A DNA stretch of 64,000 nucleotides from Streptomyces sp. LUP47B (GTDB taxonomy: Bacteria; Actinomycetota; Actinomycetes; Streptomycetales; Streptomycetaceae): assembly GCF_001746295.1 (NCBI RefSeq), contig NZ_MJAH01000007.1:1-64000 (forward strand), written 5' to 3'. The translations under genes were made by a program, and so were the position numbers. Positions 17,336 through 26,392 of the stretch are shown piece by piece. How positions within the stretch are numbered: the stretch's first letter is position 1; the number at the start of each line of letters is the position of its first letter. The notes under the pieces are model-generated. The model was not told the origin of the DNA. It did not search any database and saw only the letters and a program-made list of their open reading frames with translations.

Positions 17336-17379
17336 GGTCTGTGGAGGTGATCCTACCGCATGGACCACCTCCACAGACC
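17336..17379 (-). terminator. Perfect 14-bp hairpin between the RHS toxin gene and the SEL1 gene
   Basis: GGTCTGTGGAGGTG (17336-17349) and CACCTCCACAGACC (17366-17379) are perfectly complementary, with a 16-base loop. The stem starts 9 bases after the toxin stop codon and ends 36 bases before the SEL1 start. It has no T-tract, as is common for actinobacterial terminators. It could terminate or attenuate the toxin transcript, implying a separate promoter or controlled read-through for the downstream gene. Confidence 0.65.
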
Positions 17380-17387
17380 TACCGCCA

Positions 17388-20300
17388 CTAAGGCTCACCC
17401 ATCCAAGGCGGATAGTCGTACGCCATCCATGACCCATCCGGTGCAAATACATTTATAGATGTCGGGTCGGACACGTAGAGGTGGGCGCCCAGCTGAGCGG
17501 CCCTGTCCTGGAACCAGCCGATACAGTTGTCGCACATATCTCGACTGACGGAAATCGCGATACCCGGACGCAGAGTCGAAGCCTGCTTTTCTGCATGGGA
17601 CAGGTAGTAGGCCCCAGCTCCTCCGGAATTATCGAAGAAGAATGGTGTGCGATCGGTCGGCATCGCTGCGTGCACCTGATCAGGCATCGCCCTCCCGTAA
17701 CCGGCGGGGATATCCGTGGCGAAACCGCTGGCTGCCTGGATGTCCCCGGCTTCCGCTGCCGTCTTGCTCCCCAAGTTCACCGATGCAGCGAATGACACGT
17801 TGCTGGGATGAGGCGCCGCGCGCAGGGCGGCAGCTGTCGGGCAACCCGTGTTGTGAACCAGGACCGGGACGTCGCCGGCAAGCACGTAGTACGTGTGCAG
17901 TTCGTGGACCGTGAGGTTCCAGCGATTCGCCGTCCCGGGCGTGATCCGGGTCCTGACCACGGAGGCGTGGCCGTCATCGGCCGTGTTGAGGGCGTCTCCG
18001 GGGTGGAGTTCACCGGCCGGCTTCCAGGAGTGGGTGGTGTCATCCCAGAAGGGGTGGTTGGCCGTCGTGTGGAGGGTGGCTGTGTGGTCGTCCTTGCCGC
18101 GGACGGTGACGTCGAGCAGGTCCTGGTCGTGGTTGATCCAAATGTGCTGGACGGTGCGAGCGCCATGGTGCTTGCCCGTCTCGGGGTCGGCTGCCTCGAC
18201 CTTGTCGCCGGTCTTGATCTTGCCGATGACCTTGGTCTTGCCGCCTGCCATGAGGACCGGGGTCTCGGGCGAGAAGCTGCACTGCGAGCGGGCCGTGGTA
18301 CCCGAGTTGCCCGTACTGGGCCTGTCCGGTGCGGCCGCCGCCTTGCTCGAGGCGGCCGCCTCGCCCTGGGAGTCGGCCTTCTTGGGCGCCGCCGCGTTGG
18401 TGCCGGCGGAGTCGGTGGTGGACTCCTTGCCCGCGCCCGAGGCGGCGGCCGCGTCGCCCGAGCCGCTGCCGGCCTCGTGCGGTGCGGCGTCGGCGGAGGC
18501 CTTCGGGGCCCCGCCGCCCTCACCGGCACCACCTGCTGCGGGTGGTGAATCCGCTTCCTCGCCACTCATCGGTTCGCCGCCGCCGCAGCCCATTGCCATG
18601 CAGTCGGCGCCGCCGGCCAGGCCGCCGACCGCTCCGATCGCCTCTCCGGCAGCCATGACGCATGCGGGGGCCGCGACCACGGTCTCGGTGCAGGCGGCGA
18701 CCGCCACGACCACCACCACGACCACGGCGACGACCGCGACCACCGTCGCGACCTTCTCGGCGACCGGGAGGGCCTTCTTGAAGTAGTGCCCGGCGCAGCC
18801 CCAGAAGCCCGAGCAGCCACCGCTGCTGTGCTTCTTCGTTCCGCTGGAGGAGGTGGTGGAGGCGTAGTACGCCTTGTCGTTGGCCGCGGCGCACTTGGCG
18901 TCGCAGCCACCGCCGCCGCCGTCCATCATCGCCAGCATGAGACCGCTCGGGTCCGATCCGCTGGCCGGGTTGTCCCCGGCGTAGGTGTAGCCGCCCATCT
19001 GATTGGGGTCGCCGGTCTCGAAGACGGGGTCGGGGCTGAGGAAGCGGCCCAGGACAGGGTCGTAGTTGCGGGCGCCGAGCAGGTCAAGGCCAGTTACAGG
19101 GTCGGCGGGTTGACCCAGGAAGCCGTGGTTCTCGTCCGCCGCCACCCAGGCACCGGGCTTGGTGCCGCGGGGGTTGCCGTAGGGGTCGAAGGAGCGGCGG
19201 GTCACGGCCAGGGTGGAGGCGTCGACGGCAGTGACGGCGGTGCCCTGGCCGTTGGCGACCTGGTAGGTGACAGTGCCGGTGCTGGAGCGGGTGACGGTGG
19301 TGCCGTCGGGGCCGGTGATGTTGCGCAGACCGGTCCAGGTCTTGGCGGAGACGTTGAGTGTGATCTGCTCGGCGCCGCCGAAGAGGTAGAGGACGCGTGT
19401 CTTGGCGGTGCCGTCGACGGCGGCGGTCTGCTCGAGCAGACCGCCCTGGGCGTCGTAGAGGTACTTGCTGGTGTTGGTGTGGGTGCCGGAGGTCGTCGCG
19501 ACAGTGGCGGTGCGGCCTTCGGCGTCGTAGGTGAAGGCCTGGTTCTGGCCGGCCGGAACGGCTCCCGTGGCGGCGTTGGTCCAGGTCTGGCCGCTGCCGC
19601 CGCAGGCGGCGAGGGTGAGCTGGGTGCCGGTGGTGGCGGAGGCGGCCGGGTCGGTCAGGCACAACGCGGGGTTGGCGTTGCTGACCAGGGTGCCGGAGGT
19701 GGTGGCCTTCCACTTTTGCGTGGTGTCGGTCTTGCAGGTGTCGATCACCACGAGGGTGCCGCTGGTGGTGGCGTTGCCCGTGGTGTCCAGGCACATGCCG
19801 AGGACCTTCACCGTGCCGTCGGTGCCGATGGTCCACTTCTGGCTGGTGGCGCCGCCGCAGGTGTTGATCTGCACCTTGGTACCGGCGGTTGTGGAGCCGC
19901 CTGCGTCTTCGATGCACCGCTTGCCGCCGCCGGAGATGGTGAAGGCACTGGTCAGGGGGCCGGTGGTGGTCACCTTCCGGCTGATGGTGTCGCCGGCGTT
20001 CACATTGCCGTAGGCGGGGTCGGCGTAGGTGGAGGCGATGGTCGCCGTACCGGAGGGGTTGGTGAGGGTGGCCATGCCCGCCTGGTCAGGCAGGGTGGCC
20101 GACGCCGTGCCGTTCGCCCCGGGGTAGGTAATGGCCTGCGTGGTGTCGTTTAGGGCGTTCCCGCCGGTGTCGTGGTTGACGGTGCCGGTGCGGTCACCGA
20201 GCTGGTCGTAGGTGTACGTCTGCCAGTACGGGGCCGGCCCGCCGACGGTGGTGGCCTTTATGGGGGACGTGGTGGTGGTCTGCACCCGTGCGGTGTTGCA

Positions 20301-23300
20301 GCCGCCGACCGCGCCGGGCGTGGCCGCGCTCGGGTCGGTGACGCCCGCGGTGTCCGTCCATGCGGCGGTCAGCCGCTGGAAGGAGTCGTAGGTGAAGCAC
20401 TGGGTGTCGTGGGTGGTGTTGTCCTGCAGGTCGTCGATCGCTGTGAGTTCGCCGGCCTGGTTGTAGCGCAAGTTGGTGACGTCCAGGGCGGACGTCGCGG
20501 TCTGCAGCATGCTGCTGTTCTGGGTGACGCGCCCGGTGGTGGCGTCGTACTGGGCGAAGGTCGCCAGTTCCTTGCCGGTGCGGCCGTAGTTCGCCTGCAG
20601 CACGCGTCCGAAAGCGTCGTGGACGGTGGTGTCGAGGTAGGCGGGGGTGTTGGCGGAGTTGATGAAGCCGCCGATGCCGTCGAGATTGCCCTGCTGGGTG
20701 TAGCCGTAGTCGATGTCCTCGGCCGGCAGGTTGCCGTCGGCCTGGAAATGCGTGGTGGACAGCAGGCCGACGGTGTCGGTGTAGCGGTTGGTGGTGGTGT
20801 AGGTGACGCTGCCGGAGGCGGGCGCGCTGGACTGGCCCGCTGCGGCGAAGCCGTCGGACGCCGGGATGGTCAGCGTGGTGCCCAGCGGCTGGTAGGCCGT
20901 GTTGTAGTCGGTGACAGTCTGGGTGTACGCGGCTCCCGAGGCGCCGCCGACGTAGCGGGTGGAGGAGGTGGGGTAGCCCTTCTCCAGCGTGTCGTACACA
21001 TGGGAGGCCAGCAGCTTGGACTGGTCGGGGGTCGAGGACCAGGGGGCGTCATACTCGGCGGTGGGGCGGTTGTCCCAGTCGTAGGTGTAGGACAGCGCCT
21101 GGCCGCGGGAGTCGGTGACCTGGAGCAGGTTTCCGGCGACGTCGTACTTGTCGAAGCTGGTCCTGCCGGTGTTGGGGTCGGTCTGGGTCAGTTTCTGACC
21201 AAGCAGATTGTACGTGTAGGACCAGGTGTTGCCCGCGTTGTCCTTGATCGTGTCGACCTGGCCGGCCGGGGTGTAGGTGTACCTGGTGGTCGTGTTCGCG
21301 GCGGCGACGGCTCCTGCGGTTCCCTGCTTCCACAGCATGGTGGTGCCGTTGGCGGCGGCGACGACGGCCGTGGAGTCGTTGCGGACCTGGAAGGTGGCGC
21401 CGGTGCTCGCGGTCAGGCCGGTGGTCCACAGCTGGGCCGCGGCCGTGCTGTAGATCACCAGGTTGCCGTCGGTGCCGAACCTGGCCCAGGCGCCGGCGTG
21501 GCCGGAGGTGCCCGAAGACCAGATGGTCCCGCCGGTCGCCAGGGCGGACAGCACGAGGTTGCCGTCGGACTGCATCGTCAGGCGCACGCTGTCGGAGGTC
21601 AGCGACGTGCCCGAGGGGATGACCGAGCCGCCCGTCAGGGTGACGGTGGAGCCGGTGTTCTTTACGACCGTGCTGGTGGTCTGGCCGACGGCGTTGGTGA
21701 ACGAGGCGGTGGAACGGCCGCCGGCCGGTGCCGTGCTGTCGACCTCGTCGGCGCCCGGGTAGCTGGTGGACGTGTGCCACTGCTCGACGGCCTGGTGCCA
21801 GAGGGTCTCCTTCAGGGGCCGGCCCTCACCGTCGTAGGTGGTGGTGGTCTCCGAAGGGATCTGGTTCTCGTTCGCCGCGTACAGCGTGGTGGAGGGGAAG
21901 TTGTTCGGCTCCGAGTAGGGCGCGTAGGAGGCGACCTGCCAGCCGTGGGAGTCGTAGAAGGTGTCGGTGACGACCCGGCCGGAGTTGGAGTCGCCCATGG
22001 CGGTGGCCTGGGTCTGGCGCGGCTGGAGCATGCCGTCGTAAATCGCGACGGAGGTCGCGTACGTGCCGTCGTCGCGCAGCGTCTTCGACGTGACGGATGT
22101 CGGTGCGCCGGGCTGGCTGACCGTGTCGCCCGGTGCGGGGACGGCGCCGGGGTTGATGGAGTACGCAAAGGTGTGGTCCGCGCTCTGGCCGGCGGCCTTG
22201 TCCCGGCCGGGCAGCCACACCGCGGTGCGCCGGCCGAGCGCGTCGTAGGTCATGTCGGTCTTGCGGCCGTTGGCGTCGACGCTCTCCAGCGTGGCCCCGC
22301 GCAGGGCATCGAGCGTGGTGGCGACCTTCCATCCCTTGCTGTTGGTGGAAGTCTCACCGGTGGCGTTGGTGTTACCGCCCGCGGCGCTCCATGAAGGGCT
22401 GAAGTCGGTGTGCGTCCTTTGTCCGGTGGCGTCGTAGGAGTCGGTGACGCGGCCGGCGCCGTCGTAGGTCATGGCCGAGGTGGTCAGCCAGTTCTCGGTC
22501 GTGCCGGTGTAGCCGGTGGCGGTCTGCGTCGCGGTGGACTCGCCGGAGGCGGAGACCTTCCCGAAGGTGCCCAACTGGGCGGGGGTGCCGTCGCCGATGT
22601 AGTAGATCTTCTTGTCTGTCAGCAGATTGCTCGCGCTCGCCGCGGTGGCGCAGTCACCGGCGACCGAGGTGACCCGGTCGGGGTAGGACAGCATCATCGT
22701 GTTCGACGGCGGCGGGTCGGCGTACGCCGTGGTGGCGCACTTCTCCTGCTTCGGGTCGACGCCGTCCCCGTGCGCGTTGACGGTGGCCAGCCGCCCCTGG
22801 CTGTCGTACGTGGTGTCGGTCTTGGTGTGCCGCCACGTGTTGTCGGCGAGGAGCTCGTACTGCAGGGAACTGCTGGCCTTGATGCGGTGCGCCGTGAGGT
22901 CGGGCAGGGTGGACGCGTCGGGCTTCGTTTCGCCGGGGTTGTCGTCCTGGGTCCAGGCCGTCCAGGGTGTCTGGGCGGCGGAGGCCGTGCTGGCGAACGT
23001 GAACGGGCCGTTGATGCTGACCGCGTCGGCCTTGCCGCCGGCCTGGGTGTAGCCGGTGTCCTGGAAGTCGGTGCCAGCCAGTTGATCGGCGTCGATGACA
23101 CTCAGAACCGTCTTGCCGTCGACCTTGGCGTCGACGGTGACGGAGCGACGGGTGCCGTCGGCCTTGTAGTCGCCGTCCATGCCCTGCAGGTAGGTGGTGG
23201 TCTGCTGGGTGACGGGTTCGGGGGCCTGCCCGGTCTGCACGGTGACGGTGCGGAAACCGCGGAACTGGTCCCATGTGCGGTACTGGTCGTCGGTCAGTGC

Positions 23301-26147
23301 GTCGTCGTCGCGGTGCCAGGCCGGGTCCGAGTAGCTGTAGTGGGAGATCTGCGCTTCGGAGCCGGCCGGGTTGTTCTGGGCGTCCGGTTTGTACTGGCCG
23401 GCGATCGTCAGGTCGGACGTGACGACGCTGTCGACCGTGACCTTGTTGAACCAGTCCGCGATCGGTTTGGAGGCGCCAGGGACCGTCCAGTAGACGGGGT
23501 AACAGAACTCGGTGTTGCTGTCGGCGTGAGCGATCGACAGCGTCTTGCCCGCGCAGGGCGCGGAGTTGTACTCGACGGCTATCGACTCGCCGGTCTCCGT
23601 CTGGATGCTGGAAATGCGCGGCCGGTACAGCGGGGGCGCGGACGGGGAATCGTCGTCGACCCGGTTGTCGATCTCGGTACCGGTGAACGACACCTGGTTC
23701 AGCGCGATGTCGCTGTTGCCGTTGTCGTAGGTGCCCTTGCCGGTGTGACGCAGGGACTGCAGCCACATCACGGCCTGCAGCATTCCGGCGTCCTTGGGAT
23801 CCACCGTGGTGCCGGTGACGGGGTCGACGGTACCGCCCGCGTCCGAGTAGACCTGGGCCAGTTTGTAGGTGTCGACCGCCGTCAGCTGGTCGGTGGCCTT
23901 CACATGGACCTTGGTGGTGATGGAGTCCAAGCGGGACGTGGTCCAAAAGCTGGGTCCGGACGTGACGCACACGTCGGCGGGGACGGTGGTGGCACCGTCG
24001 GGGAGCTTGGTCTTGTCGGTGGAGTCGCAGTGCAGGTCCCACGGCACGTCCGGCCAGTGGGTGGCGGTGGAGTCCTTGAGGTTGCCGGCCGAGCAGTCGG
24101 TGAACGTGCTGGTGGTCTGGCAGCGCTGGGCCAGCCCGAAGTCGACCTCGGCCGCGGGGGTGCGGCCGGCCTGCTCGTCGTCCAGCGTGTAGCCGTACGA
24201 GATCAGCGTCAGCGCGCCGCCGCGGGTGTAGGAGGTGAGGGTGCCGGTGTCGTCCGGGTCGTCGGTCGCGGCCACCTGGCCACCGCCGAGGTCGTAGTAG
24301 TTGGACTCGGTGGTGTAGTCGTAGCGCTGCACAAACCCGTCCGGCGCCACGACGAAGTCGAGGTTCCAGCGCCAGCCTTCGGGCTTGTCGCACTGCGACG
24401 CCTTGCCCTTGGTGTCGTCGTGGCAGGGGTCCGTGGAGCGCGGGTGCAGGACCGGAACGCCCCACGCGGCGTGGGTGGAGGCGTCGGCGGGATCGGCGGG
24501 CATGGTGGCGCCGTTGCCGGGGTCCTTCGGCGAGTGATCGGCGCCGAAGTACGCGGCCGTGCCGTCCGTCGTCAGCACCCGGTAGTAGACGCCGTCGTGC
24601 AGCCCGTTGGCCGCACCGGACAGCTCCTGCACGACCGTGCCGTCGTCGCCCTGGATGCGCCACTGGCGGATTTCGCCGGCCACTGCGGAGTCGAGGCCGT
24701 CGGGTACCAGCACGCCGGAGTGGGAGCCGAAGGAGAGCGTGGCGTTGTCCCCGCCCCAGCACTCGTCCGCCGAGCCCTTGACGAGCTTCTTGCCGTCGGA
24801 GTCCAGCAGCGAACTGCAGCCGCGGTAGCGCCGTTCGACGTAGCCGACCTGGTAGCTCCAGCCGTCTCCGACCCAGGAGGCCTGGGAGTTGCGGGCGGTG
24901 TTCTCCCCGTCGACGGACTGGGAGTCGTAACTCAGGCCTACCGAGGGCGCGTTGCCTCCGATCGCGGCCGGCACGGAGATCGGGTAGGAGTACGTGAAGG
25001 AGCCGGTGGCGGACGCCTGCCAGGTGCCCGCGGCCGACAACTGCGTGGCGCCGTAGTCGCCCTGGGAGCCAGAGGTGCCGGAGGTCACGGCGAGTGCGGT
25101 GGTGCCAGTGGCCTCGGTCGAGCTCAGCAGTGCGGTGTGCTCCGACATCGTCTCCGGGCCGTTCGCGATCTCGGACGGTCCGGAGGATGTGGCGCCTTGG
25201 TCGTCGGGCTTCGGGGGTTCGGTGCCGGTGGTCGGCTGCGCGGTGCTGGTGGTGTCCGGTGACTGTGAGGGGGCCGCGCCGGCCGTCGGCGTCGCACCTG
25301 CCGTGCCGTCGGTCGGCTCGGGATCGTCCGAGCCGTCGTCGCCGGAGGTGGAGCCGGAGCCCAGGATGACGGTCGCCGTCAGCTGCTCGGCGGAGGCACG
25401 GTTGGTGAACTTCAGTGGGGTGGCCTTTTGACACTCCGCCTTCTGCGGGGTGGTCAGCGCGCAGCCGGGCAGTTGCACCAGCCGGAGCCGGGAGCCGTAA
25501 CCGCCGCCGTACGCGCGGGCGATCGACGAGTAGTCGATGACCACCTCAACCCTGCCATGTGCGGACGTCGTGCCGGAGGGGGTGATTCCCACGAGCATGC
25601 CGTTGGCACCCGTGCGCAGAGTCTGACTGTGGGACGCGGTCTGCACGCGCACGGAGTTGACGCCGTGCTCGGTGTCGACGGGCGCCACCCAGACGGGGAG
25701 TGAACCCGCCTTCACAGGCTTGGACTTCGACTTGGACTGTGCGGACTTGGACTGCGGGGACTTCGTCTGCGAGGACTTCGTCTGCGGGGTGAGGTCGACG
25801 AAGGCGGTGCCGGCCTCGGGCCAGTGGGCCACCCGTGCCCGGTACGTGCGCTGTGCCTCGTAGCCCTTGGGGTGCTGGGAAGTCTTCGGCTGCAGGAGGT
25901 GCGCCCCTACGGCCTTGGTAGCCGGCAGTTTCTTGGGACGCCACACCGTGCCGTCGAACGAGAAGCCACCGTGGTGGCCGAAGTCAGCGTCCGAATGGCC
26001 GGCCAGGAAGCCCGGCATGCCGAAACCGCCGGCGATCGCCACCGGCACCAGCAGCGCGAACAGTGCGACCGGAATGGTCCACAGCCCCGGTCCACCAAAG
26101 AATCTCCGGTGCCATGTGCCCATGAACCAGCGCCGTCTGCCACTCAC
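17388..26147 (-). CDS. RHS-repeat polymorphic toxin with two lectin domains, Hint domain and C-terminal deaminase-like toxin
   Basis: A 2,919-residue protein. The GTG at 26147 is preferred because GGGGGG lies 8 bases upstream; a GTG at 26184-26186 is possible. A signal anchor (LWTIPVALFALLVPVAIAGG, about residues 22-41) is followed by Lys/Ser- and Thr/Pro-rich linkers and many YD/RHS repeats (YTYDWDNRPTAEY). A bulb-type mannose-lectin insert (about 1500-1615) shows LTMQSDGNLVLS and RFGTDGNLVIYS. A ricin-B insert (about 2065-2190) shows three QKW/QTW-type repeats. The RHS core end is DPVFETGDPNQMGGYTYAGD (about 2370). Then come a valine-rich hydrophobic stretch, an Ala/Ser/Gly linker, a Hint domain (CSFSPETPVLMAGG ... 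YYVLAGDVPVLVHNT, about 2620-2766) and a 150-residue toxin tip. The tip has HAE (in LSHAEKQAS) and MCDNC, the zinc-binding motifs of the deaminase superfamily. Hint would release the tip. It is divergent from the LamG gene. Confidence 0.9.
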   Translation of the reverse strand: MSGRRRWFMGTWHRRFFGGPGLWTIPVALFALLVPVAIAGGFGMPGFLAGHSDADFGHHGGFSFDGTVWRPKKLPATKAVGAHLLQPKTSQHPKGYEAQRTYRARVAHWPEAGTAFVDLTPQTKSSQTKSPQSKSAQSKSKSKPVKAGSLPVWVAPVDTEHGVNSVRVQTASHSQTLRTGANGMLVGITPSGTTSAHGRVEVVIDYSSIARAYGGGYGSRLRLVQLPGCALTTPQKAECQKATPLKFTNRASAEQLTATVILGSGSTSGDDGSDDPEPTDGTAGATPTAGAAPSQSPDTTSTAQPTTGTEPPKPDDQGATSSGPSEIANGPETMSEHTALLSSTEATGTTALAVTSGTSGSQGDYGATQLSAAGTWQASATGSFTYSYPISVPAAIGGNAPSVGLSYDSQSVDGENTARNSQASWVGDGWSYQVGYVERRYRGCSSLLDSDGKKLVKGSADECWGGDNATLSFGSHSGVLVPDGLDSAVAGEIRQWRIQGDDGTVVQELSGAANGLHDGVYYRVLTTDGTAAYFGADHSPKDPGNGATMPADPADASTHAAWGVPVLHPRSTDPCHDDTKGKASQCDKPEGWRWNLDFVVAPDGFVQRYDYTTESNYYDLGGGQVAATDDPDDTGTLTSYTRGGALTLISYGYTLDDEQAGRTPAAEVDFGLAQRCQTTSTFTDCSAGNLKDSTATHWPDVPWDLHCDSTDKTKLPDGATTVPADVCVTSGPSFWTTSRLDSITTKVHVKATDQLTAVDTYKLAQVYSDAGGTVDPVTGTTVDPKDAGMLQAVMWLQSLRHTGKGTYDNGNSDIALNQVSFTGTEIDNRVDDDSPSAPPLYRPRISSIQTETGESIAVEYNSAPCAGKTLSIAHADSNTEFCYPVYWTVPGASKPIADWFNKVTVDSVVTSDLTIAGQYKPDAQNNPAGSEAQISHYSYSDPAWHRDDDALTDDQYRTWDQFRGFRTVTVQTGQAPEPVTQQTTTYLQGMDGDYKADGTRRSVTVDAKVDGKTVLSVIDADQLAGTDFQDTGYTQAGGKADAVSINGPFTFASTASAAQTPWTAWTQDDNPGETKPDASTLPDLTAHRIKASSSLQYELLADNTWRHTKTDTTYDSQGRLATVNAHGDGVDPKQEKCATTAYADPPPSNTMMLSYPDRVTSVAGDCATAASASNLLTDKKIYYIGDGTPAQLGTFGKVSASGESTATQTATGYTGTTENWLTTSAMTYDGAGRVTDSYDATGQRTHTDFSPSWSAAGGNTNATGETSTNSKGWKVATTLDALRGATLESVDANGRKTDMTYDALGRRTAVWLPGRDKAAGQSADHTFAYSINPGAVPAPGDTVSQPGAPTSVTSKTLRDDGTYATSVAIYDGMLQPRQTQATAMGDSNSGRVVTDTFYDSHGWQVASYAPYSEPNNFPSTTLYAANENQIPSETTTTYDGEGRPLKETLWHQAVEQWHTSTSYPGADEVDSTAPAGGRSTASFTNAVGQTTSTVVKNTGSTVTLTGGSVIPSGTSLTSDSVRLTMQSDGNLVLSALATGGTIWSSGTSGHAGAWARFGTDGNLVIYSTAAAQLWTTGLTASTGATFQVRNDSTAVVAAANGTTMLWKQGTAGAVAAANTTTRYTYTPAGQVDTIKDNAGNTWSYTYNLLGQKLTQTDPNTGRTSFDKYDVAGNLLQVTDSRGQALSYTYDWDNRPTAEYDAPWSSTPDQSKLLASHVYDTLEKGYPTSSTRYVGGASGAAYTQTVTDYNTAYQPLGTTLTIPASDGFAAAGQSSAPASGSVTYTTTNRYTDTVGLLSTTHFQADGNLPAEDIDYGYTQQGNLDGIGGFINSANTPAYLDTTVHDAFGRVLQANYGRTGKELATFAQYDATTGRVTQNSSMLQTATSALDVTNLRYNQAGELTAIDDLQDNTTHDTQCFTYDSFQRLTAAWTDTAGVTDPSAATPGAVGGCNTARVQTTTTSPIKATTVGGPAPYWQTYTYDQLGDRTGTVNHDTGGNALNDTTQAITYPGANGTASATLPDQAGMATLTNPSGTATIASTYADPAYGNVNAGDTISRKVTTTGPLTSAFTISGGGKRCIEDAGGSTTAGTKVQINTCGGATSQKWTIGTDGTVKVLGMCLDTTGNATTSGTLVVIDTCKTDTTQKWKATTSGTLVSNANPALCLTDPAASATTGTQLTLAACGGSGQTWTNAATGAVPAGQNQAFTYDAEGRTATVATTSGTHTNTSKYLYDAQGGLLEQTAAVDGTAKTRVLYLFGGAEQITLNVSAKTWTGLRNITGPDGTTVTRSSTGTVTYQVANGQGTAVTAVDASTLAVTRRSFDPYGNPRGTKPGAWVAADENHGFLGQPADPVTGLDLLGARNYDPVLGRFLSPDPVFETGDPNQMGGYTYAGDNPASGSDPSGLMLAMMDGGGGGCDAKCAAANDKAYYASTTSSSGTKKHSSGGCSGFWGCAGHYFKKALPVAEKVATVVAVVAVVVVVVVAVAACTETVVAAPACVMAAGEAIGAVGGLAGGADCMAMGCGGGEPMSGEEADSPPAAGGAGEGGGAPKASADAAPHEAGSGSGDAAAASGAGKESTTDSAGTNAAAPKKADSQGEAAASSKAAAAPDRPSTGNSGTTARSQCSFSPETPVLMAGGKTKVIGKIKTGDKVEAADPETGKHHGARTVQHIWINHDQDLLDVTVRGKDDHTATLHTTANHPFWDDTTHSWKPAGELHPGDALNTADDGHASVVRTRITPGTANRWNLTVHELHTYYVLAGDVPVLVHNTGCPTAAALRAAPHPSNVSFAASVNLGSKTAAEAGDIQAASGFATDIPAGYGRAMPDQVHAAMPTDRTPFFFDNSGGAGAYYLSHAEKQASTLRPGIAISVSRDMCDNCIGWFQDRAAQLGAHLYVSDPTSINVFAPDGSWMAYDYPPWMGEP

Positions 26148-26392
26148 TTGTAAACCCCCCAGACACGCCCTTTTGAGGGCCGCCACACAGTCGGATCACA
26201 GGTGAGTGACCGACCCGGAGGTTAGGTACCGCCATGATCACGACTCAAGGCGCTTTGCCCTTTCCAGGCCAAGACCATGCATGTACATGGCGGATGCTGT
26301 GTAGTTTCTGTGCCGGAATTGATCACTTCCCTGCTCTCTGTGGCAACCAGGCCTCCCACCCTGCTGCCCGCGAACCGAAGGACGCCCGCCAG
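26148..26392. promoter_or_regulatory. Divergent promoter region of the RHS and LamG genes
   Basis: These 245 bp separate the starts of two giant divergent genes. The segment around 26225-26345 is more AT-rich than its surroundings. It must contain the promoters of both genes, but I see no convincing -35/-10 pair or operator palindrome. Read-through translation from an ATG at 26234 is possible but gives an implausible N-terminus with no signal-peptide context. Confidence 0.4.

Noticed and set aside
20172..25262. Very long open frames on the plus strand opposite the RHS gene
   Set aside because: They mirror the codon bias of the RHS gene, consist of Gly/Val/Arg-rich low-complexity protein and show no domain, signal or start context.
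17388..26147. Repeated sequence blocks in the RHS gene as a CRISPR or satellite array
   Set aside because: The repeats are degenerate coding repeats (YD motifs), not evenly spaced identical units.
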